Positions 19,870-31,896 are shown, counted from the first letter of the stretch. The stretch: 64,000 nt of DNA from Owenia fusiformis (GCA_903813345.2 CAIIXF020000009.1:21599759-21663758), one strand, 5' to 3'. Numbers and translations: made by a program. The notes: a model not told the origin generated them from the sequence alone.

Positions 19870-22800
19870 TTATAACTTTTCATAAATGACTGCTAATTCA
19901 TCATTCTTATTAAAAAAAGTGGACCTCTCTATATAATCTTTGATATATGATTTGAACTCATAAAAGGTTACATTTGTTTTTTCTAGAAAACTTTTGTATA
20001 TACAATATTTCATAATAATGATTGCTAAATTCATTACATTATACTCATCGTCTTTAGGTTTATGACCATATAAAATATCTTTGTCATGCAGTTTTACTTT
20101 ATCATTAATTACAAATTTAGAAAATTCACTCCACATTTCTTTTGCTTTTTTACAATCAACAAACATATGTTTCAGGGTATGGATTTCATTGCAATACAAA
20201 CATTTTTGTGTATCAGCTAATTTCATTTTAAACAATTTATCTTGACATATAAGTATATTATGGAGTATTTTAAATTGAAATATTTGTAATTTTGGATCGT
20301 TAGTAATTTTCTTTGCTAACATAAAATGTGATTGAATATCTTCTTCTTCAATAAATTGTTTTACTCTTTCGAGTGAAACAGGTATTTCAAAATTACTTTG
20401 TATCAAAGCATTATGTGCTTTTTTGCATGTGACATTTTCTACAGTGACATTACTCTTTCTTTCAACTCTAGCAATATTTGTAATTTGACCTCTTAAAATT
20501 TTTTTCCAAACCGCGGGAATTGCTGATTTTAAGCCATTAAAATCCATATCTTTGATTCTTAAATTATATTTTTCTTGTATAACATTCTTCTGTAAAAATT
20601 GACCATTTTCATCCACAATATGCTTTATTTTACAAATACCATGTTTGTACCAATCCTTATGAAAAACTGATTTATTTGCAATTAATATATTTTGATTGTT
20701 CCATATTATCTCTTCCTGGATTTCCTCTACTTCTTCTGGTTGACTGTTATCCTTTATTTTGTTCCAATCTTTTACAACATTCTTGTAAAATGGATAAATT
20801 TTAGTTAAATCTAAATGTTTAAAATCATAATTAGACTTAAAAAGGAGATCTTGTCCAAATTGTGATAGTAACATTCTTGGTATTGCTTTCCATGCACCAT
20901 CTTCATCGTTGGATAATCTTTTAACCCAAACTGCTTTAAGCGCCTGGTCTAACAATTGGAATTCTGTCATTTTCAGGCCTCCGTCTTGAAGTTCACCAAT
21001 TAGCGTTTTTTTCTTAATCTTTGGAGTCTTATTTCCCCATACAAAATTCCATATAACATCATCAATTTCTTTAATATATTTCTCTGGGATTATTGATATT
21101 GCTGATATATTTGTTATTTGGGAAATTCCAATAGATTTTACCAAAAGTATTCTTCCTTGTAAACTTAAGTTTCTGTATGTCCACATATTTAGCTTATTCT
21201 TTATCTTTCTTATTTTATCTATAACATTGAATTCTAACTCAACATTTTGATCATATGAAAAACAATATCCCAGTGCTTTAGCTTGCCTAACATTTTGTAT
21301 ATCATTAAATGTTTCTGTGTTATTTTTTGACTGTCCAATCCACATTAGTTCTGTTTTACTTTTATTAAGTTTTAATCCTGAACATATTTCAAATCTATCT
21401 AAAATATTTATAGTTTCTTGCACTGACTCTTTATCACTTAGGGTTGCTGTGATGTCATCAGCATATTGAACTGACTTTATTTCTAAGTCTTGCACTTTTA
21501 TACCATGTATGTTTTTATTTCTTTGAATTTCTAAACTTAGTATTTCTATTATCATTATAAATAACATGCCAGAAAGTGGATCTCCTTGTCTTACTCCTCT
21601 ACTGACTTTAAAAAATCCTGATGATTCTCCATTATTAATAATACTGCTCTCAGAGTTTTTGTAAATACTTTTAAAATAATTAATAAAAATGTCTCCAAAA
21701 CCAAAAGCTTCTAAAGTGTGTTCAATGAATTCCCATTCCACGGAATCGAACGCCTTATGAAAATCTAAAAACAGTAACAGCCCATTTTGTTTTGTATCAT
21801 CCATATATTGCATTACATCTTTTATTAATCTAACATTTGTTCCCATGAATCTTTTCATTACATATCCCGTCTGGTTTGCACTAATTATATTTGGAAGTAC
21901 CAATCTTAATCTTTGAGAGAATATTTTGGTCAACAATTTATAATCATAATTAAGTAATGTTATTGGTCTCCAATTAGCTAAATTATATCTGTCTTTAGAT
22001 TTTTTAGGGATTAAACTAATTATTCCTCTCTTTTGGCTACAACTTAATTCACCTTGTTGTAAAGAAAAATTAAAACATTCAACTAAATCCTTCTTTAATA
22101 GATCCCAAAATTCTAAATAAAATTCTGGTGGTAAACCATCACTTCCTGGTGACTTTCCTTTTTTAAAAGATCTTATACAAGTATGGCATTCTTCTATTGT
22201 TATTTCTTTATCACATATATCCTTATTATCTTCATTAATTTTTGGGATGTCATTGTGATCAAGAAAGTAATTACTTGCTTGTTTGATATCTTTTTCATCT
22301 TTCTTTCTGTAAGAAGATGTATATAAACTTTCATAAAAACTTTTTTCTGCTTCTAATATTTCATCAGGTGCAGTGATCTCTCTTCCATTCTGTAATCTCA
22401 GCTTTGTTATAACTTTATTTGTACTGTTTGATTTTTCTAAATTAAAAAAGTATTTTGTAGATCTTTCTCCTTCCTCATACCATTTTGCACGGCTCCTTAT
22501 CATGTGACCTTTTGTCTTTCTGTCTTGTATAACACCCAATCTTAACTTTAACCTGTTTAACTCATTTATATTATCTTGAGATGCATTTTTATCTACATTA
22601 ACTTGAGCTTTATTTGTTTCTACTAATAATTTCTTCTCCTCGTCCCTTTGTTCTTTTGCTAACTTTTTTGAAAATTTTATACATTCTTGTCTAATTTTCA
22701 TCTTTAGAAAGTCCCATTGTACTCTTCTATCTTCGTTTTTATTTTCATCATTTTGTATGTCTTCAATTTGTTTACGAAGATGTTCTTTAAATTCTAGATT

Positions 22801-23577
22801 ATTCAATAAGGCTGTGTTTAGTTTCCATATCCCTGGGCCCCTTTTTCTATAGTCCTTTGATTGTATTTCAAGTTTAATTGCAAGATGGTCTGGAGAGGGT
22901 GCTGACTGTATATCTGTACTGCATAAATCTTCTAAATGATTTGAAGTGAAAAAATAATCAAGACGACATTGTATCTTAAATGATGGGTTGTGCCATGTAT
23001 ATCGTTGCTGGGTAGGGTGCTGTCTCCTCCATATATCTGTCAAACTGTTTCCTTGTAGAATATATTCTATTTCCTCGATTACTGTGCGTTTTTCCTGAAC
23101 ATCTTTTCCACCATTTTTGTCAATGGTTTGCATGCAACAATTAAAATCTCCTCCTAATATCAAATGATCATATTCTTGCTGCTGTATAATACCATTTATG
23201 TCTTTATAAAATGTTACCTGTTGTTTTGGATCATTAGGTGCATATAGATTAAGTAAACAATAAATTTCATTTTGAATCTTTATATTTATTAATAGGTATC
23301 TTCCAGTTTTATCATATATAACATCACATATGTCATAATCAAAATTTTTGGAAAACAGTACCATTACCCCTTTACTATGATTCGTTCCATGATTAAAATA
23401 ACACTGACCATTCCATTCTGATTTCCATTTATCTTCTACATCTTTTACACTAAATGTTTCTTGCAGAAAACAAATATCTACACATTGATTTTTTAACCAT
23501 CTGAAAATATTCATTCTTTTTCTAGCTTTATGTAACCCTCTTGCATTCAATGACATCATTTTAAACTTGTAACCCAT
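19870..23577 (-). CDS. LINE ORF2: endonuclease and reverse transcriptase
   Basis: An intact 1235-residue polyprotein for target-primed reverse transcription. Residues 1-240 form an AP-like endonuclease: N-A-R-G-L at 11-15, F-L-Q-E-T with catalytic Glu40, G-G-D-F-N near 145, and S-P-D-H-L near 230. The reverse transcriptase spans roughly 470-770: L-L-L-F-L-D-F-H-K-A-F-D-S-V-E-W, R-G-V-R-Q-G-D-P-L-S, and the active-site Y-A-D-D at 705-708 (21454-21465). Near 1124-1140 a C-x2-C-x7-H-x4-C finger (CLYCNEIHTLKHMFVDC) matches the C-terminal zinc-binding region of L1/Tx1-type elements. The overall pattern fits the Tx1 branch of the L1 superfamily. The start at 23577 was chosen because the endonuclease begins there (M-G-Y-K-F-K-M-M-S-L-N). 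No stop or frameshift was seen, so it could be enzymatically competent. Confidence 0.95.
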   Translation of the reverse strand: MGYKFKMMSLNARGLHKARKRMNIFRWLKNQCVDICFLQETFSVKDVEDKWKSEWNGQCYFNHGTNHSKGVMVLFSKNFDYDICDVIYDKTGRYLLINIKIQNEIYCLLNLYAPNDPKQQVTFYKDINGIIQQQEYDHLILGGDFNCCMQTIDKNGGKDVQEKRTVIEEIEYILQGNSLTDIWRRQHPTQQRYTWHNPSFKIQCRLDYFFTSNHLEDLCSTDIQSAPSPDHLAIKLEIQSKDYRKRGPGIWKLNTALLNNLEFKEHLRKQIEDIQNDENKNEDRRVQWDFLKMKIRQECIKFSKKLAKEQRDEEKKLLVETNKAQVNVDKNASQDNINELNRLKLRLGVIQDRKTKGHMIRSRAKWYEEGERSTKYFFNLEKSNSTNKVITKLRLQNGREITAPDEILEAEKSFYESLYTSSYRKKDEKDIKQASNYFLDHNDIPKINEDNKDICDKEITIEECHTCIRSFKKGKSPGSDGLPPEFYLEFWDLLKKDLVECFNFSLQQGELSCSQKRGIISLIPKKSKDRYNLANWRPITLLNYDYKLLTKIFSQRLRLVLPNIISANQTGYVMKRFMGTNVRLIKDVMQYMDDTKQNGLLLFLDFHKAFDSVEWEFIEHTLEAFGFGDIFINYFKSIYKNSESSIINNGESSGFFKVSRGVRQGDPLSGMLFIMIIEILSLEIQRNKNIHGIKVQDLEIKSVQYADDITATLSDKESVQETINILDRFEICSGLKLNKSKTELMWIGQSKNNTETFNDIQNVRQAKALGYCFSYDQNVELEFNVIDKIRKIKNKLNMWTYRNLSLQGRILLVKSIGISQITNISAISIIPEKYIKEIDDVIWNFVWGNKTPKIKKKTLIGELQDGGLKMTEFQLLDQALKAVWVKRLSNDEDGAWKAIPRMLLSQFGQDLLFKSNYDFKHLDLTKIYPFYKNVVKDWNKIKDNSQPEEVEEIQEEIIWNNQNILIANKSVFHKDWYKHGICKIKHIVDENGQFLQKNVIQEKYNLRIKDMDFNGLKSAIPAVWKKILRGQITNIARVERKSNVTVENVTCKKAHNALIQSNFEIPVSLERVKQFIEEEDIQSHFMLAKKITNDPKLQIFQFKILHNILICQDKLFKMKLADTQKCLYCNEIHTLKHMFVDCKKAKEMWSEFSKFVINDKVKLHDKDILYGHKPKDDEYNVMNLAIIIMKYCIYKSFLEKTNVTFYEFKSYIKDYIERSTFFNKNDELAVIYEKL

Positions 23578-25162
23578 GTTTTTTAGAAGTATATCTGATA
23601 TTTACCTGCATTATGTTAATCTCTGTACAGACATTTTTCACATCATTCACACACATTCTTGAATTATCACACACAAACACACAAACAGAGTAGAAGAAAA
23701 TAACAAACAATGAACTAATGAATTTATTTATTGTAATATATATACAGTTACTTTACTAAGGTCTCAGGATACTATTTATCCTGTGTATTGCAGTGTATAA
23801 AAAGGAACTGCAATAAAAAGCAATTGGTAATATGAGAAATTAGATAAAAACTTACCTTATGAGACAAAAGGAAAATTACTAAGTCTATATCAATAATATG
23901 TAAAAGGCAATAAGCCCATTTAAAGCTGATAATAATTTAACATTTATCAGGTGATATAATTTAAATAGAATATAACTTAAGAACCTTAGCATTTAAGAAT
24001 GGATCTATGGTTTGGTTTCCACTCATTTAAAAAATTGGATGGATGCACCGGTGGCGACTGTCAGGCTACCGCGTTGACATCGCCACTGCCCACGAGTAGT
24101 GCAGGCGTGTTGCTTTAGATTAAAACATCCAATCACATTTAAAGGTACACACCTGATAAATTTCTTGAAAATTATATTATCACGAGAATATTTAAATATG
24201 AAAAAACAAAAATAGTAAATTAGGTTCATACCCACTTTACCCAACCGTGCTCTGTATTTCTTGTATGTTGTCAGGTCAAAAAATTTGTGATTAACTTTTG
24301 AGCTATGTAAAGATGTCAGTGTTGACTACTGACATTTCAAAATTGAAAAGAAAGTGAAAGTGAAAGTGGATCTGTTTTTATGCTGTCACGAGCAATCTTA
24401 CGCCATTTATATATGTGTATCTTAAAGTCATTTTATATGGTTGTCTAATTTTCGAACTCTATCTCTCGAGCAAGAATTAGTGTTGAATCACCCATGTATT
24501 GCATACAACCAAATATATTTGATTCTGAGTGTTATTTAATAGCAAGTGATTGCTAATTGCAAACCTGGTAAATTCATTATACCACATCACAGTTAAGAGT
24601 TGATTCTTATTTACATGTGGGCGACCACCTTTATAATTAACAGTATTACTGAGCTTTGGTATAGGAAATAAGAACTCCATCCTCACTGTTTTCGTCACTT
24701 GATTTGATTTTCAAAATATTTGTTAGTGTTAAATAGTTTTTTACAGTTTGTTTATATCGTGGTTTTTAACCCTTTTCCAGTAGTCTGTTTACATGTATGT
24801 CTCTAGTTATTGACTCTCTGTCTCAGTGAGTGGAGTAATTTTCTTATTTCAAAAAATGTTAATTAAGGAATTTCTTATTGAAAAAAGCTAATAAAGTCTC
24901 TGTTATTTAGGCAAATAATTGGAATGTTCGACCTGAAATGCAAAATTACTCAATTAACAATTCAATTGATCTTCAAATATAAATTTGTTTCAAGTTCAAG
25001 TTTTGTCTCAAGGTAAAAACGTTTGTAGACAGTTTTTTCACTGGTGTGGAGCTTATGTTGCTGGTATATGAAGCTGTCCATTCACAAACAGTTTGTCTCC
25101 CCGTAGTTTTACATTACACCCCTGCCTCTTGAATTCCATGAGTTTAGGTAAGAGGGCCTTAC
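23578..25162 (-). other. LINE 5' region, no ORF1 evident
   Basis: It contains only short frames (24023-24244 and 24477-24698), with no RNA-binding or zinc-knuckle motif. ORF1 may be decayed, diverged or absent. Confidence 0.55.
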
Positions 25163-25177
25163 GTGTTGGACTAAGAT

Positions 25178-25700
25178 GTTAAACAAAATTTAGACAGGTT
25201 TTAAAGAAGCTTAAGGTTTAAACAATATAAAAAATTGAAGAATTGTATAATAACAGGTCTGGAATTTTTTTTTATTTTTTTTTTTTTATTAATCATCTTT
25301 ATTATATTCCATAAAATACAGATGTACAAACTTAAACAATTGCCAAAGTCTAGTGACATTGACGGCAATTTTGAGTGAAATCCAAAGGAATGTTATTAAA
25401 TTTTAATATAATAAGTTATTAATTTTAGGTATAACTGTGAATGGTCCTTATTCTTTTTTTACATATATCTCTCTATGATAACATATATGGTTTTGTAGTA
25501 TGAAACTAAGATGTAAAACATAATTTAGATGTGTTTTAAGGAGGTTTAAGGTTTTAAACCTGTTCAAAACTTAACAAATTGTACAATATCATATCTTCTG
25601 ACATTAACGAATTTCAGGTATGTATCTCTCTATGATGATATATATGGTTTAGTAGTATGGAACTTAGGTGTAAAACATAATTCAAATGGGTTTTAAGGAA
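25178..25700 (+). repeat. 180-bp-class satellite, block right of the LINE
   Basis: It continues the left block in the same orientation. Satellite markers recur at about 25237 and 25577. A poly-T-headed insertion interrupts it (25267-25425). Confidence 0.8.
25267..25425 (-). mobile_element. Short retroposon fragment (poly-A tailed)
   Basis: A T-rich run (25267-25290) followed by about 130 bp of non-satellite sequence interrupts a satellite unit after 'ggtctggaa'. It looks like a 5'-truncated LINE or a SINE end on the minus strand. The source family is unknown. Confidence 0.45.
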
Positions 25701-26239
25701 GTTTAAAGGCAGAATCAGATCTATGGGTGTGACAAAATTACAAGCAACATGTACAGTTCATGTACCAATCTATTCCTTACAATCTCAAATACAATATCTC
25801 CAAAAAGATTCACGATGTGTTAAAAATTGATGAAGTAATAATGGATTCAAAAAGCAAAAATGGGTGAAAATGTTTAAATTCTCCCAAAATAATAAGAATG
25901 GTAACCATTCTTATGGAAAAATAATACATTATTGTAGAAATCTTTAGTTTTCCTGAAATAAAGGGTGCACTTTGGGGATTATTAGCAAATAGACATGAAA
26001 AGGAATTACATCAGCCAGAAATATTCAAAAAGGTCCATGTGCAGTTTGGCAAGTGATTTTAGACGGTCATATATTTCACCATGAGTACTTTCTGGGCATA
26101 AATACAGTGGTTTTTATTTTAAAAAAGTATGTTTTTCTTACAAGTGAAGTCCCCATGAAAAATTATAAATTTGGACCCGATGTCAACAATTTTTTCTAAA
26201 TGTTTAGAGCCAACCAAGGTTATACTTGAAATGTAGTGT

Positions 26240-26860
26240 TAATTGCCGAATTAATATTGTACAATGCGCCAAGATTTTGAACATGTGAAAATCCTTAAAC
26301 CTTCTTAAAATCCATCTTAATTGTTTTTTGAAATCTTTTTTAAATCTTAGTTCTACACTACAAAACCATACATATCTTCAAAGAGGGACAAATGTAAACA
26401 ATATATGGCTCACCAAAGGTCTTACCTGAAATTCGTAAATTCAGACCTGATATTGTACAATTCTTCAAATTTTGAACTTGTTAAAATCCTTAAACCTTCT
26501 TAAAAACCATCTTAATTATTTTTTACATCTTAGTTCCACACTAAAAAGCCATAAATATCATCAAAGGGGGACAGATGTAAAAAATCTAAGGCTCATCCAA
26601 GGTCTTACCTAAAATTTGTAAATTCAGACCTGATATTGTACAATTCTTGGAATTTTGAACTTGTTTAATACATCAAACTTCCTTAAAACCCATTTTAATT
26701 ATTTTTTACATCTTAGTTCCATACTTCAAAACCATATTTATCATCAAAGAGGGATAGATCTGGAAACCATAGGCATCAGCTATAGTCATACACAAAATCA
26801 CCCCTCTCAAAAATGTCAAATTTTTCAAAAAATCAACAATTTTTTTCTCGGCTCCTACTG
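26240..26860 (-). repeat. 180-bp-class satellite, inverted block in right arm
   Basis: The same satellite in reverse orientation. Inverted markers 'cagacctgatattgtacaatt' lie at about 26434 and 26625, and a diverged one at 26255. The 0.5 kb between 25700 and 26240 is a unique-looking centre of the foldback element. Confidence 0.85.
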
Positions 26861-27326
26861 ATTCAATTAGTTTGAACCTTTCAGGGCTTATAGCTCTGCT
26901 ACTGGCCACTTCACATGAGATTTTTCAATGACTTCCAGTGTCTGATTGAAAAGTGAGGCTCTAAATAATAAGAAAATGGTTCACGAATTTGCCCCCTGGG
27001 GTACATACTTTGGAGTATTTTTCAAATTCTATAGGAGTAATTGGCATTATTTATTTTGCAAATGATTTATATATATAATCCCTATGTATGTAACTTAAAA
27101 AAATCAAGATATCTAAAATTATTGAAGATGAAAAAATTATTTTCCGGGGGTTGGGTGTTTTTGGGGGGTGGGGGGCTAACCCCTGAAAAAAAAGAATTAT
27201 GTACCACTCTGTGAAGCTATCACCTAGGTAGAATTTTCATCCAAGACTTCCCTCTAACTGAAAATGCTGCCAAATCAACTATACTCCATTTATTAAGAAT
27301 TTTCCTTCTCGCTCTTAGAGTAAATA

Positions 27327-28118
27327 CGTATATTGTTACACCTGTGGATTTAACCAGAATAACAAATGTGGACATGATGCAACGTAACAAGGCTTTATGT
27401 TAAAAAGTCATATCATCTGAAAAGTACACTTTGATACACAGCACGACGACCTTTGTAATGACAAAGGATTATATTTTTGATATTGGCTGTCTTCCTGGTC
27501 CAAATTGACGATGAGACTTTAAGTAGCAATTTTATTAATGTGTCAGAGTAAACTTATTTGATTTTGATTTAAACAATTGATATAATTGATTACGACATTT
27601 TGACAGTACAGTGTGGCCCAATATAAATGACTTTACATTTGTATTCAAATTATTTTTATAGCATTTCAAGCGCTTTTCATGAAAGTGATGTACTCATTTT
27701 TTTCTGGGCCAACCTGTATGATCGGTTTCATGAATAGTTGGCGTAGGCAAAAAGTAATAACGCTAGTTATTTCTGTACATTTAGCAGATTTGAGGTAAGG
27801 TGTGCTAGTGCTCCAAATGGAATGAGCCTCTCTGACATATTTGGGCAAAATGTTACTTTTTAAATTTTGATTTACAACGCACTTACAACCTATGAAGTGA
27901 TAACGATCGTGAATGCTCAGACACCCGATTTCCTCCATTTGACTAGGTCTAGAGACGAAATATGTCATAAAACTGTTGTAAATATAAAGTGTACTTATGT
28001 TTGGACCCTGTTATTATGCTATCGCTGCCGTTAAACTGTTAAGGATATTTGGGAGCTCGAAAATTAACAATTTGAAATACACGAGGTCCAAACTAATAAA
28101 ATTACATCCTAACATTTT
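27327..28118. other. Spacer between foldback elements
   Basis: No gene supported. It contains a 108-bp inverted-repeat miniature element (27609-27716). Confidence 0.5.
27609..27716. mobile_element. TA-flanked miniature element
   Basis: The ends CAGTGTGGCCCA and TGGGCCAACCTG are imperfect inverses and are flanked by TA on both sides (27607-27608, 27717-27718), as for Tc1/mariner-type elements. Confidence 0.5.
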
Positions 28119-30316
28119 AGGTGATGGGCTAGCCCTTAAATTGCGGTATGGAGGTAGAATTTTGGAGACCATGCTAGTTACATCCTAATTTGTAATTCTC
28201 ACCAGAATTTGGCAATAATTAAGCAAAATTTTACAGCGTTTAGGAAAAAATCAATATTTATACCCCCCGCATGACAAAAGCAGGGGGTACATAGAAAATA
28301 ATTAATAACTTTACAAAAACATTATAAATAACCACAATTTTTTCAGAATATATGCTTATATATGTCTTTGATAAGTGGTAAAAATTTTGTGACTATAGGT
28401 ATGATGGTTCCTATGAAAACATAATTTGATTGTCAAAATTTGCTAATTTCTGTCTATTTTGGGGGGCTCGTTAATGAAAAAATCCTATGTTAGCAAGTTA
28501 TGCTGCAAAAATAGTATTGTTTTAAGGTCTGGAAAATTGCATATATATGTCCTGCATGCATTAAAATTGGAATGATGATTGAATCTCAATCAGAAATATT
28601 TTTAAAAAATTTTTCTATGACCCACCCGCTCTAAATAATCCAAAGTGGGCGTGGCATTTAACTGAATGATCATGCCTACTTAACAGTAGATAACTTTAAT
28701 TGTATAGCCAGTATTATCACAATTTCAACAGAAGGTATGATTCTGGGATCAGTTAACACTTTCTATGATTTTTTTTTATCTCCCCTCAATATTTATAACC
28801 CCTCTCCCTCCTCAACCACCCCTCCCGCATGACAAAAGTAGGGGATACATTGAAAATGATTAATAACTTAACAACAATCCAGCAAATAACCACCAATTTT
28901 TCAGACAGAATAAATGTATATTTCATCTGTAATTTGAAATAATTCTTGATGGTTCTATAGAAACAGGATTTGATTGTTGTGAATTTGTGTAGATTGGGTG
29001 GGGGGGGGGGGCTAGTGCATTAAGAATCATATCCTAGTAAATTATGCAGCAAAATTCCATTGTTTTAAGGTTAAGGAACTGTCTCCTACATACATTAAAA
29101 CTGAAATAATGATAGGGTGTCATTCACAAATAAATTTTTTGATGAGATTATAATAATAGGTGACATTAACAAACTTTGATTTAGCGGCAGAAAAGAAGAT
29201 CATTTTGCCTGATCCTTTAATGTTTCACTGCAATGCTTTCAATAGATTGGGGACATTCTATACCCTTTTGTGCTGCGAGAAAATATATGAGATTAAGGGT
29301 TCGAGGACATACTTAAAGAATCTTTGATATATGCAGTTCAATTGATGGTAGTGGAAAACATTTCAACAAGGCCTTCAGAATTCATAAAGTCATGAATGAG
29401 GAATTGGAATCCTTGTTGATTTTAAGATTCCATGAATCTGGAGGGTATTCAGCTTACTTATCTGCTCTCGATATTATGTATTGGCACTCGACTTCATCTC
29501 GTTCCAACACAGAATTTTACGAGCAGAATATATACTGTATTGCATTTCAAATCATTCAATCACTTATACTACTGCTAATTGAACTAAAGCCTAGTTAATA
29601 TTGAAAACAATGAGTTATCACAAAGTACCAAACATTCAAGAATGACATGAAGAATGGAAAGTTTGGAAAGACTGTCCAATACTTAGTTACATATCAAAAC
29701 GTGATTGATATATCACTGTACTTTGAAACACCAGAGAATGGAACATCAGCCAGTTGACGTAATGTGTTTGGGAATTTGGCAACTTGGTAAAAGGACATGT
29801 TGCCACTAACACTTTCACTGTTTTGTAAGTTGTGACACGCCCTTCTCCCTAGATAACTGCAATTTGCTTTTTGCTAAGCACCATAGAATCTGTCCTAATG
29901 GGCTTTCCATGATATTATGGCTGTCCATGAGTTTTTATTATAAACTGAATGGAATTTCTTCATCTTAATTTGTGTGCAATAAATGATTTAGCATTGATCC
30001 TAATACAGGCATTTAACAAATTCTTGATAAGCAACAGCTCTTAACACTGGGTGGATTTTTTGACTTGAGTAAGTGGTGGAAGTTCTGATGATATGCATAG
30101 GAGTCTTGATTCTGTGATATCAAATGGCTTGATAAACACCACCAATCTGCACTCATGGTACATTAATTGTACCGTACAGAACCATTCGTATTATGGTGCT
30201 GTACAGTGTCCATGGTACCGTACAATACTATTTTAGTCTATGGTACCATATATTACTGTACCATACAGTACAATAGCCCAAACGGTACCATATGATACTG
30301 TTGGAGATATACAACT

Positions 30317-31476
30317 CAGCGCTTGCATTAGGCTCTGAAAAATGTGAGTCCCAATGAAGGAAAAAATTTTAAAAAGTGAGTCCCGACAGAAAAAAGCGTG
30401 TCCTCCAATATATAAGCTAAATTAGCTAAATTAGCTATAATGGGCTATTTTGGAATGTGCATGACTTGATCTTTAATACATGTCTTATGTGTTTTCAAAA
30501 TGTTGCCATTCGTGCCCTGTGATTTAAACATGTTCTTTATATTCAATTCACTTATGTTATGTAACCTCCAGCCTGTTATAGTAAGTACTATTATACTGTG
30601 ATTATCTTTATTATACTTGCTGTTTGCACTGAACAACTGCTTGAAAAAATAAGAACATTTTTTAGTATGAATTTGTCTGACACTCAGTAATTTAGTGTAG
30701 CACTACATTTTCTACATGATCAGAATCCTCTGATTTATATCATAAATTAGACCATTTTGACGTTATATTTAGAGGTTATGTCACTATGACGTGAAATATG
30801 CCTGAGTTCTCCCAATATAGGCCGACCTTGGGAGGCTCTATATTTGGGCAAGAACGAAGGCATATTTCACGTCATAGTGACATAACTGATGTATTACATG
30901 CCTTTGTTCCCATGGTTACTTTGTATCAATGACGTGACGTCATGATATTATCATGGTTATTAAAGAAATCTAATATCAAAACGAGGTAAGCGGGCTATAT
31001 CGGGGTAATCGGGCAATATCGGTGGATATAGCTCGCTAACTTTCCCATTGACTTCCATACAAATGCTTCGCTAGGTATGTAATACAATCACAAATAGACT
31101 ACTTCACCTAGGTAAGTATGCATCATTTGTACAATTGAACTCATTTTGAAGGTTTTATATCAGCTTTTCAGTGAGAAAAATATGTCACATGCAAACTGAT
31201 AACCTATTATCGCCCATTACAATAGTTCGTTTTTCTGCATTCTTTTTCTTTTTTACTCAAAATAAAGTTGTAAATCTCACATATTTTGATCTTAATAAAC
31301 ACCTCAAAGAAGTCAAACATGATCAACTATTGAGATTTTCAAGATTTTCAAAAAATGTTCAAAGTTTTGACTCAATTTTTTTTCCGTCCCAAAAACGGAA
31401 ATATTTTTTATTTTTCCTTCCTACAATTTTTTTTTGCGTCACTTACATGTAAGGGACGCCGTTAATGCAAGCCCTG
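30317..31476. mobile_element. Nested inverted-repeat element inside foldback A
   Basis: The ends CAGCGCTTGCATTA and TAATGCAAGCCCTG are near-inverse. They are flanked by the direct 5-mer CAACT (30312-30316, 31477-31481). The termini look hAT-like, but the duplication is shorter than 8 bp. No coding frame. Confidence 0.55.
30775..30889. repeat. Long perfect-stem hairpin with TGACGT-type motifs
   Basis: A 27-bp perfect inverted repeat, 'tatgtcactatgacgtgaaa' plus 'tatgcct' and its inverse, extends imperfectly to about 48 bp arms. Further TGACGTCA-like sites follow near 30930-30945. Confidence 0.75.
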
Positions 31477-31896
31477 CAACTGTATGTAATTTTACAGTAC
31501 TGTTGCCTGTGAAGCTGTCAGATGGACGTGACTGTTATCTTCATCAATGATCAACATGTTTGGGACTGAATCGTTTTATACCAAGAAGGATCCTAGGAAC
31601 TTTGCGTGCCTGTTGATTGTTGGTTGTATTGTTGAGGTTTTGATTTGGACAGCATTGTACCGGTACCATTGTACCTACCCCTTGACCTCCTTCCATGGTA
31701 CATCCCCCCATCATCTATCTAAGATTTAACACCAGGAAAAAGTGTATCTACGCTAAGCAATGTCAGAAGATATATTATATTGTATGGTTCTGATGATCAA
31801 AAGTGATGAAGAGATGTATGAGTCATGGGAACAAGAGTAGCAAAGTATACAGGTAGATTGTTTTCTTTTGTTGCTCTCAAGAAAATCTACAAGTCT

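Larger units (their letters stand above)
19354..25177 (-). mobile_element. L1/Tx1-like LINE with 15-bp target duplication
   Basis: A retrotransposon on the minus strand lies inside the satellite. The 15-bp sequence GTGTTGGACTAAGAT occurs directly at both edges (19354-19368 and 25163-25177). The element body is 19369-25162. It ends in a poly(A) tail (T-run 19369-19401 on plus). A 0.47-kb 3' UTR, the 1235-codon ORF2, and 1.58 kb of 5' sequence without an evident ORF1 follow in minus-strand order. The perfect duplication, tail and open ORF2 argue for a fairly recent insertion. Removing it would rejoin the satellite at GTGTTGGACTAAGAT. Confidence 0.92.
16931..27326. mobile_element. Foldback element B with satellite-bearing arms
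   Basis: Left arm 16931-17640 and right arm about 26640-27326 are near-identical inverted copies. They share the tips 'ttactctaagagcga', 'acctaggtgatagcttcac', a C-run/G-run block (17081-17110; 27144-27178) and a stretch ending in the satellite. Inside the arms runs a roughly 180-bp tandem repeat. The total is about 10.4 kb, of which 5.8 kb is a later LINE insertion. No transposase is visible. Long inverted arms with internal tandem repeats are the defining look of foldback-type elements. A flanking target duplication was not evident. Confidence 0.75.
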
